DNA of 64,000 nucleotides from Sinonovacula constricta (lineage: Eukaryota; Mollusca; Bivalvia; Cardiida; Solecurtidae). The position numbers and the translations under genes are program-made. The stretch's first letter is position 1. Each line of letters starts with the position of its first letter. The stretch lies in assembly GCA_007844125.1 (NCBI GenBank), contig CM017561.1:63531256-63595255 (forward strand), given 5' to 3'. Positions 26,480 through 40,113 of this stretch are shown one piece after another. Under the pieces are notes generated by a model. The model made no database searches. It was not told the origin of the DNA and saw only the letters and a list, made by a program, of their open reading frames with translations.

Positions 26480-26800
26480 TATGTCTTTAGAAACTTCGTA
26501 ACAGTAATATTCAGCACGAGGACTAGTCAGCTTGACCCTTGTTTTGCCGTTAATGTTTGATTGGTGAGATCTTGCGCCTAACGCTATTTAATTCGAGATA
26601 TTTAATTGAATAAAATTGCATCTCATGCTTGAAGACTTTATTTATCGGCTTAATCCTATTATAAGAACTGGCTTCCCCCGTGAGTGCGGAGTTTGACTTA
26701 ACAATGAGTGATATTATGAATTCCGGAACAAGAAGATTTGAGTAGAAATGGTTTACAATTAGCATGCTCATGTTCATTATTTTAGTGTTTGGTAATGTTC
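26480..26800 (+). repeat. Module B copy
   Basis: Matches the paralogous 51,000-51,290 in U2 and the B copies at 33,195, 60,480 and 63,275. Landmarks are ttgcgcctaacg, tttaattga, tctcatgcttgaag, tttatcggc and gaacaaga. There is no conserved frame. Confidence 0.7.
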
Positions 26801-27879
26801 TATCCTTATTCTACATATCTATCAGGATCTATGCTTTGATATCTGACATATGTGTTCTAAAGTTAATTTAACTTTATGTTTGAATTTGGTATCCGATAAA
26901 TCGTCCATTAGGAGACCTCTAATGAAAGGATTATGACTCTATACATGTACAAGTGATGGCAAGTGCTGTATTGGTTGTGTTTGCACCCAGTGGTCGCTAT
27001 AATAGAAGTCTAATCACGGCGATGAAACGCAGAAAACCCACCCATTATTGCTTCTTTGTCCTGTTTTTTCTGTCTTTCCTAATTTTGTTTTTTTTTTAAT
27101 AAAACTTTGTACGAAACGTAATTACCAGTTATCGACAGCAAATGAACAACGTCCAATATTGTTAAAGAATGGTTTCATTCTTAAACAACATATTTACACG
27201 GACAACTTCACAATTTGTGCAATTTTATTTACTTGTATCTTTTGGTCTTTAATTGGACACTAATGATATTTTGTCGTAAATAAAAGGAGTGCAGCCGGAA
27301 AATATTTCTACATTATTTTCGTGTTTGATAAATACAGGAATAGTTCAAAAAATGAGCTGAAGTACAATATTTAGGGGCTTCACCCATTCAAGATATCCCT
27401 TGGGAGAAAAGGTTTACCGGCACGGATATTTTAGTAAATTTCTATGACTGTCCTATTCAGTTTGTGAGGAAACCCGTTAAATTATTGATACATTATACCA
27501 CAGATCGGATCTAAAAGTACCAAACATGCTCTTATATTTAGCTATTAGTACATAAATCAGAGTGATTTATTCTTCCCGAAAATTTAATACTTTCTTGTAG
27601 GTTAGGTGATATTTCGATCTATAATGACGTGACTGCATAATAAGTAATTCCGATGTGAATCTTACAGAAATCAGCATTTGTATGAAGTTATTTTGAAAAC
27701 TGTCTTTCGTTTTGAGTTATAAATTTAAAATGTTATAATTCATGATTATGGTACAACAAGGAAGTAAAATAAGTCTCTTCACATGCAATGTGTACAAAAG
27801 TATCAATTTTATTTCTTAACAGATTCATAAAATATTCTTTTGTAAATTGTCCCAGAGGAAACGGTATTAATTATATTTT

Positions 27880-27997
27880 TTTCTAAAAATGCACACTTAA
27901 ATTTTCGGCATATTGCCATTTTCAAGAGGTAAACATAATCATTTACTCTTGAAAAAAGGCAATTTGCAGAAATTTTAAGTGAGAGCGTTTTTAGAAA
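27880..27997. repeat. Long imperfect hairpin (about 54-bp stem, small loop)
   Basis: Bases 27,880-27,933 pair with 27,942-27,997 through blocks tttctaaaaa, cacttaaa, attgcc and ttcaagag, with small bulges and a loop of about 8 bases. The geometry resembles an animal microRNA precursor, or a small palindromic element, on either strand. It lies near the U1/U2 boundary. No corresponding hairpin was recognised near 52.8 kb. Confidence 0.8.
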
Positions 27998-28230
27998 GAA
28001 ATATTATAAAGTATTTTAGTATGCTGATTTGTATCGCATAACATATTGTTTAATTCAAAGATGCTCTAATATGTAATTAACAGCATGCATACTGAGGATA
28101 CTAAGACATTATTTCATAATTTGTTCCAGACTTTCCATCCATTTTTGCAAAAATAAATGTAATTAGCAAGGTATGTAATTAATTAATCTGATGAACCCAC
28201 ACATTTGGGTGTCTACATGTTTAATTTATC

Positions 28231-28349
28231 GACATTTCCCCTTGGAATGTGGCCTCTTTACTGCCACCTTTTATATTTTATAGGCATTAATTAGGGACAC
28301 CCCTAATATTTATATGCCCATTGTGGTGTAAAGAGGGGAAGTAAATGTC
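28231..28349. repeat. Imperfect palindrome near the start of U2
   Basis: Outer arms gacattt, cctctttac and ccac (28,231-28,266) pair with the complementary stretch ending at 28,349. Inner arms ggcattaattaggg and ccctaatatttatatgcc close around a very short loop. It may be a degraded MITE-like palindrome or a structured RNA. Confidence 0.65.
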
Positions 28350-31221
28350 TATTTTATATCTAAAATATTCCATTTTATAGGCTTTTAGATTAACAATGCC
28401 GTCAGACGTTCATGTTGTAAAAGTATATGCCATTGTCTTTTGAGGCATGGCAAAAGGTCCGAAGACAACTGAATAAAGCATAATATTCAGCATGCATATA
28501 GTACATCGTCGTAACAGATTCAATTTAAATTAAACAACCACACATATGTTTATGGAACATTAACAACTTTTAGTGACTGTTTTTGTTTTAGTAAACTTAA
28601 AACTAGAATCTAATTTACTTCTGATACTTACCAAAGTTGAATAATAAACGAATTCAATGCATACAGGTTCCGCACTTTACTTGTTTAAAGAACAACATGG
28701 CGCCTTTCATAGGACTTTGCCAGGAGCGATTACATATAGAGGCCGGTGACAATAAGAATTGAAGATGTGACCATCGGATGAGTTTATAATAACTCTCGCC
28801 TGGTAAGAAAACTCAATACATTTAACGGGCTTTTCGCGAACAAATAGTAGTTTTGAATATTACCCATTAAAAGCTAGATAACGGAAAATATATAAATATG
28901 TCATATCTGTGTATTCCTGACATTCACATTAATATTACATGCGCCGACTTCCATTGACAAGTGATTAATTCATAAAATTAATTTCTAGTTTATCGATAGT
29001 GCAAGCCATGTTACCTGCAAAATAACTATTGACCTTCGGACATTTAAGAAAATTTTCAGATTAATACGGTTTCTCAGTCCCGGGAATCAAAAATAAAATT
29101 GAGATAGTATTTTCGAAGAAAGAAAACCACGCATTGATCTTCTTTTCAGCTGTCCCAAGACAAGTTTAATTCAGTTTTTTTCATTAACTATTTAATTTAT
29201 TTAAATTTTAACATCTATTAAACATTTAAATAGTCTTAGTAAAGTGATAAAAATATATATCACTTAGTTACAAGCAAACGAGGAAATATCACGGGAGACA
29301 AATATTAAAAAACAATATGTATTTTTTGCGTCGCACGTAAATCTAGGATTACACTAATTGTTGGAATCTCAACTATTGCAAAAATCTGATTAGAACAAGA
29401 TTATGATTATGCAGCTTTGATAACGCTATGTTTGTCTCCGCACAATATTTTGAAACTTAATTTTGGTCGGAAACGGATAGTGGATATCGTCTTCAGATTA
29501 AAAATAGTTCTAATATGAAAACTTTATTTAAAATTGTCACAGAAACCAAGTTAACCAATGCTTAGGTGTGTTTGTAATTTTAAAACCCACATTACAATCT
29601 ACAGCATTGTAACTCTAAACCATCTGCACGGCTATTTCTGGACACATGCTCGTTTTATGTTGTTTAACTACATGTTGCGAACATCACAAACATTTAATGA
29701 AACCTATGTGTTAACGGTTTTAAACATATTCCGTTTGTTGGGATTGAAGTCAGAACCAAGGAGAGGTGTGTCGTCGTTATTGTTGTGATCAATTATTTGT
29801 GCTGTGGACGTCTTTTCTTCAATTTTTTGCCGATGGCGTTGTTTCACTAGAGTTTGTCTGGCTTTAATGGCAGATTGTCTGTTTTCTAGCCACTTTAAGC
29901 TACAAGATTATTCAACATTGTCTACAGTCATGTCAATTTAAGTGTCGTACTGTCTCAATGGAATTTAATTTTCAACAAGATTTCAGCTTATTAATCTCAA
30001 GAGCACTTCTCACTTCAGTCATATACAGTCAAACTTTAACCCAAGGGACAGCAAAAGACAAGTTGGTTGAATTAAACAAAATATGGCATTCTTGTTTGTT
30101 TGCCTATTACTGTGAGCATGTACGTTTACATAAGTATTACTATAGAAGTCTACTGCAAGGTACTGTTCTTAAAGATATTAATTACTACAACATAACTGCT
30201 TTTGGGATGCCATCGTATGATTCAGAATATCAGAAATATTTCGCAAAATCAAAGAAAATATTGCTCATTAGTAGTTGTTTGGTGAATTAGAGTACGAAAC
30301 ATACCATTTTAAATTATTTACATCAAATGTATACTGATAGCAACAAAGCCATCGTAAAGTCGCAGAGGTACTTTCTTTCCTCCGACTGTCAGATGGATGA
30401 TAACTAGGAATCTATCTTGATTAAGAAATTGGAACAGTTAAGTGTGATACATGTAATGATGGTAAGTGGGTGGGAGGCATGAGATTAACGGTCAAACATT
30501 TAATGCATGGCAGATGCTTATTACTGACAAGTGTTGATTTGACACTAATATAGGAGTCTATTAAAGAAGGATTTGCCAAATCAAGCAGACAGCTGGCCGC
30601 AGAAGATACTTGACCACTGGTAAGATGACAATTAAGGCACTAATTGCTTGGAAGGATCTAAACTGACCGCTTACAGCATGGTGACCGCTGTAACACGTGA
30701 CCAATTGTATGACTGTATTCTGTAAAACGAAATCTGAAATCGTTTATAGTTAAGAAATCAAATAAAAAGTGCTTGGTTTGCATTATTTTGATATTTTCAT
30801 GGTGACCGTCTTGAACAACTAACATAAATACCTACAATTAAAATACCAAAAGAAGGTACAAAAATAAGCAGGATTATTTAATTTGATTGGCTTTGAAAAT
30901 TCCGTTTATTTGATTACCTCGGTTAAGGATCCCGAGGCACGAAAAAATGTCGGAAAGATACACCTTTTTCAATTTGAGGTATAAAATACTTTTTTAAAAG
31001 AAGTCTTCCTCCAGAGTATCTGTTTGAATTTATTTGAAAAAAAGGTTGAACTAATATTGCATCAAATAAAGGAAAGAATAGATAGATCACCTTGTTATTT
31101 GAATAACAAAAAGTCTGTCTTTTTTCAACATGACCGAGTTTTATTAAAAAAATCAAACAATATTTACTCGATTAATGACAATACCGATGTATTTTATATT
31201 TGATTACATACTGGTCCTTAG

Positions 31222-31395
31222 TCTACGTAGCATCCGTGGTCAAGTCGTTAAGACGTTGGACTCTAGATCAGAGTGAAACTAACCACGTTATGTTATTACT
31301 CGAGCAAGACTGTTTACTGCACATTGCTCCAGGTACTCATTTCCTAAGCAATGATTCAACCCAGGTTGTGGGTTGTCGAAAGGCATTAATATAAG
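31222..31395 (+). mobile_element. Fragment with tRNA-like SINE head
   Basis: tggtcaagtcgttaagacg (from 31,237) has a box A-like start and is followed by ttggactctagatcagagt, as in Leu/Ser-type tRNA-derived SINE heads. No good box B and no shared tail were found, so it is a truncated or different SINE. Confidence 0.45.
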
Positions 31396-31469
31396 TTGAA
31401 AAACTTGCATATATAAATAAATAGGTTTAAATTAGTTTATATTGAATATATATTGATTAGTTGTAGCGA

Positions 31470-31930
31470 GGTTCTAATGGCACGATCGGTAAGTCAATCT
31501 ACAGAAAGCTGTAATTGCTGTTAAAATGCACGAAAACATTCTGTCATTGTGTTTTCTGATGATGCTCTGTTTTTTGTTGTTGAGAAATAACTTTCGCATA
31601 ACGATGGTAGATCTGGTTATTTAATTGAGTTTAACTTGCATATTTTATTATTGAATGAGTTTATTATCAGCTAAATTTTATTATCAATTCCTGGTATGCG
31701 ATGTAAATTTTATTGCTTGATGTTTGGCATTGCAGAACAGTATAATTCTTGCATAATGGAATTTGGTTGTTCACATGCAATAAGTTGAAGATTTTGTAAT
31801 ATTTGATTGATATGTTTCATTTTATGACCGGTAGTGGTATTAATCCTTATATTGCAATATATGAGTACATCACAACATTATCTAGAGATGCGATACGGTT
31901 AAATGTATGTTACCTTAATTACAAACATAA
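31470..31930 (+). repeat. Module A copy
   Basis: Collinear with the A copies in U1 (2,790-3,545) and U3 (54,780-55,330). Landmarks are acgatcggt, tctacagaa, ttgagaaataac, tttaattgagtttaact, ttattatcagct and tttggcat. There is no conserved frame. Confidence 0.75.
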
Positions 31931-32764
31931 TGACAATGATAAATTTTCTAATATATTTACCTCACCTGATTTTACCCTGTGAAATTAATAAAACAAGGGA
32001 TTTAACTATTTTAATTTTTCTATTGCATGGTAGTTTAACTGAAAAATTGTATATGATTCGATAACGTCTGGGCCTTTAGTTATGACGTGAAACGAATGTT
32101 ATCAAAACAACGAAAGTTTTTTTTTTTATTTCGTGTCATTTTCTCGCGTCATTCATTGCACTATTTATGATTGCCGCTTTCACTAGGCGTATGTTGACGC
32201 AATTAATCTGAACATCACTTATTGTGCGTCATTTTGAATGCGAAAAGTAAACTAGCTGTGTCAATTCTACTTTACATAAAAGCTTCAAAACAAAAGGACT
32301 TTAATATTTTTTATAACTTTGAAACTTCGAAAAAAAAAACGATGTTGGTAATTATTTGTATCGGCGTATATACATTAAAATACACACATTACGAGCATTA
32401 AATACTTTTAGTTATATACCAATTTTAATAAGACATAAAATTCGGGATAAAATAAGATATTATCCCTAAGACAATAACAACTTGCTAGACAAAAACTGAT
32501 GTAGATATTATGTAAATGTGTTGAAAAACATTATGTCTGGAAAATATTCACAACTATCACAAAGATGTATGTCAACCAGTCTTTAAAATGTATAATTCAA
32601 TGAACTATGTTTGAAAAAATACACACAATGTATTATGTTCAAATTATTCAGCCAGAGTGGTGATCCATCTGAAGCAAATATCCCAGACAATCGTTACATC
32701 TGATTATGTTTGCTTTTAAACCCACTGGTTTTAAACCCCATTTAAATTTTTCAGATCTCCCACG

Positions 32765-32960
32765 TCGCTGGTTCGAGTCTCGTTCGCGGCTGAGTATTTA
32801 ATGTGGGAAGGTCTTCCGGCTGACATGCGCTGCGCCGGTGGTTTTACCCAGATATTTGATTGAGGTCTTCCTCCACCAAAATCGTTTGACGTCGCTATAA
32901 TGGTCATAATTGGTCGCTGCGATGTATTTCGAACACAAAAACAAAACGGCCTTTACAAAA
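32765..32960 (+). mobile_element. SINE, 5'-truncated
   Basis: Box B ggttcgagtct (32,770-32,780) is followed by the shared tail (gtgggaaggtcttccggctg, gcgccggtgg, cttcctccacc, gacgtcgctataatgg) and ends in an A-rich aacacaaaaacaaaac. The box A region is not recognisable upstream. Confidence 0.75.
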
Positions 32961-33194
32961 TCACCTAATTTACTCTGCAATTTACTCACAAGCAAGCTGT
33001 TAGTAACAATGTAGATATGATGCTTTGTGAGTCACATATCAAACTTAAACCTTTTGCATATTGCAAATTGTATACTACAAAACAGTTTTATAGTGCATTT
33101 CTGAAGCATGAAATGAAATACTGGATATGACTCTACATACTTAGGAGTGTGAACAAATTGTCTTGAACGTTTAAATTTGAATATTTTGGGGTAC

Positions 33195-33500
33195 AATTGG
33201 TTCAAAACTTAAAAATTATGAATTCTGTTATTAGTGTAGATGATGGAAATGCCATCAAATCATTTATGTTTGCTCTGTATCGGTAGTAGCGAAATTATTT
33301 GCGCCTAACAGTTTTAATTCAGTTATTTGATATCTTAATCATATCTTTTGGTTGAAGCCGTTTATCATCGATAAAATCTCATTATGAAGACATGGAATTC
33401 CCCATGAGTGCAGAGCGCTGCTTGCAGTGAGCGACTGTGAGCGTTGCCGAACAAGACAATTCAAGAATTCGGGGATTTGGCAGTTTGTATGCAGTAATTA
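33195..33500 (+). repeat. Module B copy
   Basis: Matches 60,480-60,900 in U3 closely. Shared pieces are ttgcgcctaacagtttt-like, cattatgaagac, gaattccccatgagtgcaga and ttgccgaacaaga. The sequence after it (33,500-34,200) also continues to match U3, so the block is part of the duplication unit. Confidence 0.75.
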
Positions 33501-35460
33501 GATAACTTTACATGTTTGATTGTATTAATAAAAAAGGAGATTCCAAATATGTGCAAAGAAATTTAAATATAAACACCCAACTTAAAGTTTTAACAAGTTG
33601 ACGAATTTGGGATAATTACTGCTTAAAAGGTTTGTATATTACACCTACGAAACTTTCAGATAATTTTGTTTCGTTATGCCTCAATAACATTTTCTCTATT
33701 CATCTGTAATTCGTATGATACAATAGATATGTCTATACCCTTATCGATCCAATTAAATATTTATTTGTTTTGAAAAGACCATTTCTTTTGTGTTCTGTTC
33801 TTTAATATGTAATTACAAATGATTTTTTCAACATACATTTTGTTATATTTAAAACAATTGTCAAGCATTTATTACCTTCAATTTGATATCATGGTAACGT
33901 GCAAAATTTGTATGATATTTTATTTATGTTTACAAATTATATATAAAATCCTATATTAAACATGAAGTCTCATTCAACAATGGGTTGTTGTTTTTCTTGT
34001 CAGTGATAATTCATTAATTAATTGTACAGGTTCTTTTTTCCAGTTGTGTACATCGTAAAAACACAAAAAAATAATATTAATAACACCGAATTATACAGCG
34101 AAGTGATAAATATAAGACACATTTACCCTAGATCCTTTAATGATAAAAATGATCAATGTGTTTACGTTCTGATTCTTGTCAATAATGATATGAAAGACAC
34201 TAAGCAGAAGCGGTCTTTAATATTATCTGTTTTGTTACTTTGATCATGATGATTAACGTATAGATACTGCTGTCGTATACCCTTTCTAAGTCGTGTGTGA
34301 TTCTAGCTGTAGAATAAATTCAAGGATCAACAGTAATATCCTGATATTATTACTTTATTTGTATTTGTCTACTCTATTGCATTTTATTCATAACTATCGG
34401 AAAAGAGGAATGATTGACAAAACAGGAATGACTTATCAACACTTCCTAGAAGACATCGATGATGAAGACGGCTTTGTTAGCGAGTTGTTGAACAGGGATT
34501 TCAGTGCAATTACATTAATAGCTGACAGCGAAGACCGGATCTGAGTCACAGAATTTGCTGTTAGACAACATTCTCTCGATATTACATGTAGAAAATATTA
34601 ATTCAAATCTTGAGCATTCCATTCGCTTGAAATAGTATACTTGTCAAGTAGAAAATGATGAATGAAGTGTTTTGATCTATTAAAAGAGCAATTAATTTTA
34701 CAATAAGTATAGAAGCATCTTCAGATAAAAAAACATAGCAATCTGAAAAAGGTATTTACTTTTGCTGTCAAATATGCAGTGTTTTCAACTTCAGAAAACT
34801 AATTACACGAGGAGAAGTGTTCTTGTTAAATGTTGCTATATAACCATAAGGAATATAGTAAATTTGTAAATATTTTAATTTTAATTTCCTATGACTTACA
34901 ACTTTTAAGTAAAATACATTTAACCTTGCAAAGGACATCATTCTTTAAAAAAGTAAATATTGTAATGAAAAAATAAATAATGTTTGCTTCTAGTGATAAC
35001 AATTGCTTCAGCTGATAACAATTGAACAGTTACGTCCGCAGGAGTAAATATTATGTATTCAACAGAAATTGCCTAACATTTGCATAAGTGGCACATTTAT
35101 GTACAGACTCGGAATCGTGCATGCCATATAATGAGTCTTTAAACATTTACGTTATGACATAAATGAGACTTAATGCAGGAGTACCTTGTTCTTTTGCATA
35201 TAAGCTGGCCACAAAAGAGGGAGAACGTGACGTTCTTGTTAAATTAACATTTGGACGAGAACCATAGCGAGCTATTTAAGTGTTGTAGTTAGAAGACCAT
35301 ATATGCAAGTCTAACTATTTGAGTACTAGGAATGTTTAACTAAAATAGTTCTATTTTTTTATTTTTAAACCTAATTTATAAGACACCACAGTTATTAAAA
35401 CATGTCTGCTATTTTGGGTGACACAGGTATGCGTTGATCCAATTTAGACATTTTTTAGTG
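33501..35460. other. Stretch without a recognised gene
   Basis: 33,500-34,200 is shared with U3 60,910-61,330. An indel shifts the open frame at 34,022-34,243 between the copies, which argues against coding. An 83-codon frame at 34,293-34,544 ends in an acidic segment (EDIDDED, ADSEDRI), but no counterpart was found in U3. Confidence 0.4.
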
Positions 35461-35720
35461 TAGCGCCCTTGGCTGAGTAGTTAAAGTCGACGACTTATTA
35501 ATCCACAGATCCTCACCACGTGGGTTCGAGTCTCGGTCGAGATAAGACTTTCATGTGGAGAGGTTTTCCAGTTGACCTGCTCTGTGCCGATGCTTCTACC
35601 AAGCCATGTGTCTAGGGGTTTTCGTCCACCAGTAAAATGCTGAACGTCACCAATATGACCATTATTGTGTCGGTGAGATGTGACCAAAACGCATTTCCTA
35701 TAAAAACACATTGCCAAACC
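35461..35720 (+). mobile_element. tRNA-derived SINE (plus strand), full-length
   Basis: The head has box A tggctgagtag (35,470-35,480) and box B ggttcgagtct (35,523-35,533). The tail has gagaggttttccagttgac, tgtgccgatg, gtccaccag, gacgtcaccaatatg-like sequence and attgtgtcggtgagatgtg. It ends with taaaaacaca. It aligns along its length with the reverse complement of 10,436-10,655. Confidence 0.9.
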
Positions 35721-37510
35721 AAATCCTTAGGCATGAAAATATAAAAATGTAGATTCTTCAACCAAACACATCATAAAGAACCGTTATTTTTCTGATTTGA
35801 CCAAGCAAATCCATTTTAAACAGCATGTTAGGCTAGAGTTAGATAAATGACTTCAGCGTCATTGTGATGGACGGTGTGACTGAAAGATTATGTTACCAAG
35901 TCCTGAGTATTTTTAGATAATATTTGAATTATACATAATTGATACATTTGGAAACTAATTTAGTACGTTATCTTGTGATATCGAAATGAGAACCAATGTA
36001 ATAGCGATGTGGTAAGCAAAAAAACTATCGTTTTCGGAGTTAAATTTGAAAAATGTTTCAACTATATATGTTTATATATTTTTTGTTTATATAAATGCCA
36101 TAATTACAGTGGTAGATATGCTGTTTTTATTCCTTGTCTAGAACCGTCAATGTGCTTGGGTCTTAGATAATGCCACAAAGCATACAAGTCGATATAGTTT
36201 GAGCTGTAATTGTTCTAGACAGTAAGAAAAAAGCTTCATACAAATTAATATAAAAAAGGGTGACAAAGGCTTGTTTTATTCTTGAAAGCCGGAAATGCTC
36301 CATCGACTGATCCACGGAGTGTTCTACTGATAACATTATATGACGGTAGTGAGTACACCTTTAACTTAATAAGGACGTTAATATTGGATTATATTCGGCA
36401 CATATTAGAGCAAATACGATATAATATGTTACAACGGATATAGACTATTGCCTCTTTGCAAGCAGAACGTTCTCTTGTTGGACCTTTTCTTTCCTTTATC
36501 GCAAAAGACTTCATGTTGTGAAAAGATATCCTACTGGACACTGTATTTGAATATACCGTAAAGCTTTATGCGAATAATTAATGTTATATGCTACATTCCT
36601 CTAGAAGGACAATTGTTTTGTTTCTTACTTCCAGAGCTAATATAGAATTAAAAGTCGAAGAAATATAGATTCCCTTTTGAAGTAAACGTGTTTTTTAGAC
36701 TATGTAACATTTTGAACAGACCCAACAGTTTCACAAAACCAAAAGTGCAAATTATTTTAATATGGTAAATCATGACCATTCATAAAAATTAAACGCTTTA
36801 TAACGAATTTATTAAGTCAGTTCCACCACCGGGATTTCTTTATTTTTTATACGACATGCTATTATTTGCAGTCATTGTGATGTTTATCATAATAACAACA
36901 CCTTTTTCTCTTCATTTGCAAGGAGTATCCATTCAATGATAACCAGAACAACAATTTGCTTTGGTGGTGACTTCTTTAATCGCCAATACTCTAATCGGTT
37001 TAACCTGTTTCCCAATGAAACCCGTCTTTACTGACAATAAGTAATGGGTTCATTGGAAGATATATTCCATTATGACTAGAATCCCGAAACCAAGCGATTT
37101 TACACTTTCAGCTGAATGGTTATGTCTGTAATAGTTATTGTTTACTACCCGCAGTGAACTAGACAAGAAGTTAGTACTTAGTAATCAGAATTTGGTTGAT
37201 TAAATCAAATATCTTGACAGGTTTTCTCACTTCGCTTAAAGCAAAAAAATCTATACAAAAGTCCACTCGCATTAGCAGCTTCAGCGGACAAAAGAACGTC
37301 TACCCTACGTCTACTCATAAACAAACATGTATTTTTTCTCGCCCGGTACCAATGCTAAAACAGGGTCAATATGGAAAAGAAACGCTATAAATGGCTGTTG
37401 TAACGTCAGTATGACATATTCGTCATTCTGACGGCATCGTTTCTGTGGAAAAAAATAGTAAAATCGTCCAAAGATGTCCAACAAAAATGATTTTGCAACA
37501 TATCGCATCT
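35721..37510. other. Stretch without a recognised gene
   Basis: AT-rich, with short open frames only. A small inverted repeat (gtcagtatgac / gtcattctgac) lies near 37,407-37,434. The match to U1 resumes at about 37,510 (U1 18,310). Confidence 0.4.
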
Positions 37511-38216
37511 GACATGGTTATTAATATTTCAAATGGTGGACAAAGTACCCACATTTCTGGAATTGTCTCTCTGCCATTCTCTTTTTGTACTCCCCATCCT
37601 CTATCTATCTCTCTACCTCTTTTCCAATACATAGCCCCGCTCGACAATACGCAGTTTACCGGTTCACCGTTTCAAAAACCTACATTACACCTCCCGTTGT
37701 TTATAATACAATAGTGTGCGCTGTAATGAGACCATAAGATCTTGTAGGTGGCCATTTATAGCCATATAAAATGGATAGAATGGCATGTACAGAAGATCGA
37801 TCCACTCTGTAGGCGTTTACGCTGACTAAATGTAATTATTTTTATTTTGTTAAAAAAGCAGTTCGTTAATGTAATGTAAATGAAAAGGCAAAATGTGTTA
37901 ATTAAAACAAACAAATGGTATTCTTGTACATTTTAAATTCAGCCATTGTACCTTCACCTTTAATTTATGTTTTAAATTAGAATCATGATTTTTAAAATAT
38001 GTTCAGACTTGCTTATGTAAGGTTGGAAGGTAAAGAAGAAACATGCAAATGAATTTTCTCTTTATACTAATCAGATCTAATGACTTCCAATCAACTTAGA
38101 AATTACATTACAACAACTTTGACAATCATGAAAATAGTACAACCACGTAAACTTAGGAGAGTCTACGATAAGGTTCAGTGTTAATTTTTTACGTCTTCTG
38201 TGTTATGTAATATTAA

Positions 38217-39242
38217 GGTAAGAGGGGCCTAATTAGCCAATGCTGTCTGAAACGGCGATGTTTGGCGACATCGAGTTCGTAGATGCCCTCGGCAGTATCC
38301 GACACGTTCTCTGGAACTAATCGGATTTGATCGTAGCAAACATAATCGTAAAAAAAATATTTACCAAAAAATTGGGATTCCAAAGCGTGACGTTATATTT
38401 TCGGAAAATACCAAAATGGCGGACAGAGACAGCAGAGCAATCGTAACTACTCGGCGATCTCCTCAAGCTTCGGATATAATCGGATTATGTAGAGGACGGA
38501 ATTACCCGAGTGACAACAGAGGTCAATATGTAAAACGGAAAACATTAAAATCAACAATTTAAGTTCTATTGTAAACAGATACACATTCAGAAGTCAGTTT
38601 TAATCAGATCCGTAAAAGATCTTTGTGAAACATAAAGGTTTTGTGCAAAATGTTGACAGAAAATCTTTTTACAGGTTTGTTGTTGTTGTTGTTGTTTTGT
38701 TAAGAAAAACATGGAATATGACAATTTTAAAGCTAATATTTCAAAAACTAAACGGTAAAAGTCTGTAATTATTTGTTATGTGATTGGTATATGTATATAG
38801 CAAATTTCGATATGCATTTTAAAAGTATACTGGTATAATTAAAATATTTAGAAACTCTGAAAGTTTGTGTATGTTTCTGTGTCAAGGAAATTTTCCGAGG
38901 GGTTATAGATGCCTTTTTCAGTGTAAAATCATCAAATGTTTGTACTTGAACAATATAAATGAGTTCTTTTTAATGTTTAGGGTTATGCTTATAAAGTTAC
39001 ACCACTGATGCTAAAATATATTATAGTTTTGAACCCCCAAATGAGACTTTTTTAGCAATAACCACTTGTAAAAAATGGTCCTGGGACAAGGCGAGAGGGT
39101 CACCCTATTCAAATGTGATTTTTTCCAAAACATGACGGTGAAATTCTTTCATATTTCATTTTTATATCTGATATATGATATTTATCACTATGGACATGCT
39201 TAGTTTAGGATTCTTAATAGCTTCTTTTAGGCCCCTCTTACC
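38217..39242. mobile_element. Non-autonomous TTAA-flanked DNA transposon, element T1 (1,026 bp)
   Basis: Perfect terminal inverted repeats ggtaagaggggcct (start) and aggcccctcttacc (end) are flanked by TTAA at 38,213-38,216 and 39,243-39,246. With the TTAA included, the repeats are 18/18 identical. TTAA duplication is the hallmark of the piggyBac superfamily, so I infer mobilisation by a piggyBac-like transposase. However, these termini do not start with the usual CC(C/T) bases. The interior has a GC-richer left third (including aaaatggcggaca near 38,404) and no transposase frame. U1 has the empty site at about 19,078-19,090. Confidence 0.85.
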
Positions 39243-39819
39243 TTAAAGGCATCTCGAAAGGAATGTGGTATCCCACTGAGCCAGGCACCCACATGCTATG
39301 ACCAGACCTGCTAATTGCTGGTCATCACTGCAGGGAGTCTTTAGCCAACATAGTATTAATCTGTCACAGTAATACCTCTGATGGGTTAATGCAAAACTAA
39401 ATTACCTGCTAGTAGGGATGTGAGACAGTAGGCTTGTTTTACACAAAGCCACAAACATTATTGTTAGTGATAATGTGGGTTGTTTACTATATGATCCCTT
39501 ACAAATTCTTTATTGCATTAATTACTAGGTGTCAATTTCTTAACTGCAAGATTATGTATTTATTTCATAGCTAAATATTTAATTTTGAAAATACATGAGA
39601 GATACAAGTTTTAGTATTCAAAATGACTCTGAAGGACATTATTCTGACAATGAATGACTTTTTAAATTGCTTTTGTTAGAAACGTCTTGTTACATTTTAC
39701 AAATCAAAATAAAATATAACTTTAAATATATATAAGAACTAAAAGAATGAAAGAAATAACAAAATGTATAAGAAATAACAAAATCAACCAACAAAGTAAG
39801 AAAGAAAACAAATAAAAAA

Positions 39820-39824
<5 letters not shown>

Positions 39825-39909
<85 letters not shown>
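39825..39909. repeat. (AT)n microsatellite inside T2
   Basis: An almost uninterrupted AT dinucleotide tract of about 85 bp. Confidence 0.95.
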
Positions 39910-39915
<6 letters not shown>

Positions 39916-40100
39916 GCGTAATTGGTATATTCACAACTGTTTCCTTTACAAACTGTGAATGACTATGTTCAACCCCCAGATATAGCATACATACACTTGG
40001 ATCTTGAACAATACCTGTGTGACAGACACATCGTTACAGACTGTGGCAGCCTGGCTTATCAGAAAACAGATGCCCTCACATGCTGGGTGGGGCAATAAAT

Positions 40101-40113
40101 GGGGGGGGGGGGG
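40101..40113. repeat. Poly-G run (13 G)
   Basis: Thirteen consecutive G about 30 bp inside the right end of T2. G-runs of this kind are unstable and prone to sequencing error. Confidence 0.95.

Noticed and set aside
29958..30290. 110-codon open frame in U2
   Set aside because: The matching U1 sequence (from about 2,310) does not keep the frame, and composition is that of AT-rich non-coding DNA.
34022..34243. 73-codon frame after a tttttccag acceptor-like site
   Set aside because: The U3 homologue (61,210-61,330) has a single-base indel and an early stop, which is the pattern of non-coding DNA.
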